Origin: CS3-C152 sp964347025
Lineage (GTDB): Archaea > Aenigmatarchaeota > Aenigmatarchaeia > QMZP01 > QMZT01
NCBI GenBank assembly: GCA_964347025.1
Contig: CAYFWU010000003.1
Span: forward strand, 7,852 to 71,851
Length of the DNA: 64,000 nucleotides
Direction: 5' to 3'
This document shows positions 63,530 to 64,000 of the stretch, piece after piece. A program made the translations under genes and the position numbers. Each line of letters starts with the position of its first letter. The first letter of the stretch is position 1. The notes below the pieces were generated by a model, which ran no database searches, had not been told where the DNA came from, and saw only the letters and a list, made by a program, of their open reading frames with translations.

Positions 63530-63616
63530 ATGACCCTGAATGGGTGCAAAGGGAATGAAAACGGGATTTCCTTAGCCTCAATAATACTCATTTTGGGTCT
63601 CATACTGCTCATCTAG
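63530..63616 (+). CDS. Single-pass membrane microprotein (28 aa)
   Basis: A strong Shine-Dalgarno, AGGAG (63518-63522), lies seven bases before the ATG. The product is a short polar start (MTLNGCKGNENG) and a membrane helix ISLASIILILGLILLI. It is similar in length and shape to the upstream microprotein, and both have the GLIL motif. Function unknown. Confidence 0.6.
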   Translation: MTLNGCKGNENGISLASIILILGLILLI

Positions 63617-63695
63617 ATTCCAGGAGGTTCCCTGGGTCTGGATGTCCGTTTTCTGGATTCAGGAAGGCCTCCAAAAGTACAAGGAGGATACGAAA

Positions 63696-63845
63696 ATGGA
63701 AGATAAAAGGGAGTTCGACCTGAGAAAATTCAATCCGGATAAATACCTTTTTGAAAATGTGTACGCCAGCTCTAACCCCGGCTTTGATGAGATAGACCTG
63801 AGAACATATTTCGAGTTGACCGAGGGCCTGGGGAACGGGCCCTGA
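63696..63845 (+). CDS. Small acidic protein (49 aa)
   Basis: Starts at the ATG at 63696, eight bases after AGGAGG (63682-63687). A longer version from 63642 (67 residues) is possible but its Shine-Dalgarno, AGGAGGT at 63622, is 13 bases away and lies in a stem (CCAGG with CCTGG). The protein is acidic and soluble (FDLRKFNPDKYLFENVYAS). No family recognised. Confidence 0.6.
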   Translation: MEDKREFDLRKFNPDKYLFENVYASSNPGFDEIDLRTYFELTEGLGNGP

Positions 63846-63878
63846 AATGGTTATCAAAAAGAACAAGGAGGTGAAGGA

Positions 63879-64000
63879 ATGGAAGAGTTCAAAGCTCGAA
63901 CAAGCAAATTGAACATGAAAGATGGAGTACAGGCAATCAACTTAAAAAAAAAGATGAGCAGATTGCAGAGCTGGGCAAAGCACTTGATCAAGAACAACAT
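63879..64000 (+). CDS. Start of a basic protein, cut by the right edge
   Basis: ATG at 63879 after AGGAGGTGA (63866-63874), a nine-base match to the archaeal Shine-Dalgarno consensus. Forty codons are visible, rich in K and predicted helical (MEEFKARTSKLNMKDG). A competing frame from 63847 ends after 21 codons and is rejected. Only the N-terminus is seen, so the family is not assignable. Confidence 0.55.
   Translation, partial: MEEFKARTSKLNMKDGVQAINLKKKMSRLQSWAKHLIKNN

Noticed and set aside
63847..63912. 21-codon frame starting at 63847
   Set aside because: No ribosome site before it; the overlapping frame at 63879 has a nine-base Shine-Dalgarno match.

Overview
This 64 kb window is archaeal. 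It carries a tRNA-Tyr split by two archaeal-type introns, TATA boxes about 25 bases before leaderless start codons, Shine-Dalgarno matches of the AGGAGGTGA kind, an archaeal fructose-bisphosphate aldolase/phosphatase and the short archaeal triosephosphate isomerase. Nothing points to a virus or plasmid. The lineage cannot be fixed from the sequence; a small-genome DPANN or Altiarchaeota-like organism is a guess. One run of 100 N (883-982) is a scaffold gap of unknown true size. No gene-free stretch exceeds about 150 bases.

Left and centre (1-57251, all minus strand) hold one large surface gene cluster. Read in the direction of transcription, it starts with a 43.6 kb gene for a single protein of about 14,519 residues. 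That protein has an N-terminal winged helix, a membrane segment, an ectodomain of nearly 14,000 residues, a second membrane segment and a cytoplasmic HerA/FtsK-like ATPase. The ectodomain contains a sequon-rich stalk, two beta-helix-like repeats, about 21 copies of a three-module Ig-like unit, three inserted superblocks of about 870 residues and a C-terminal array of Ig/NEW3-like domains. Next come a cytoplasmic coiled-coil protein (517 residues), a second surface protein (1994 residues, one C-terminal membrane anchor), a protein with a possible winged helix, a MinD-like ATPase with a probable membrane-targeting tail, a small membrane protein with a coiled coil, and at least three coiled-coil proteins running off the left edge.

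A short helical-hairpin motif (SHOCT-like by eye) is in the cytoplasmic tail of the 1994-residue protein and three times in the 517-residue protein. This suggests that the surface proteins and the internal coiled-coil proteins touch beneath the membrane. I infer one envelope-spanning machine: giant external fibres, an ATPase motor, a MinD-type positioning ATPase and an internal coiled-coil scaffold.

Right side (57270-64000): divergent from the giant gene is a small winged-helix regulator whose core promoter holds a perfect 16-bp palindrome, followed by a small membrane-anchored protein. A housekeeping stretch follows: fructose-bisphosphate aldolase/phosphatase, an unknown 148-residue protein, a TIM-HIT pair on the minus strand, a 449-residue membrane protein and the tRNA-Tyr. 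The window ends with a row of very small genes, two with a duplicated promoter element and several with strong Shine-Dalgarno sequences.
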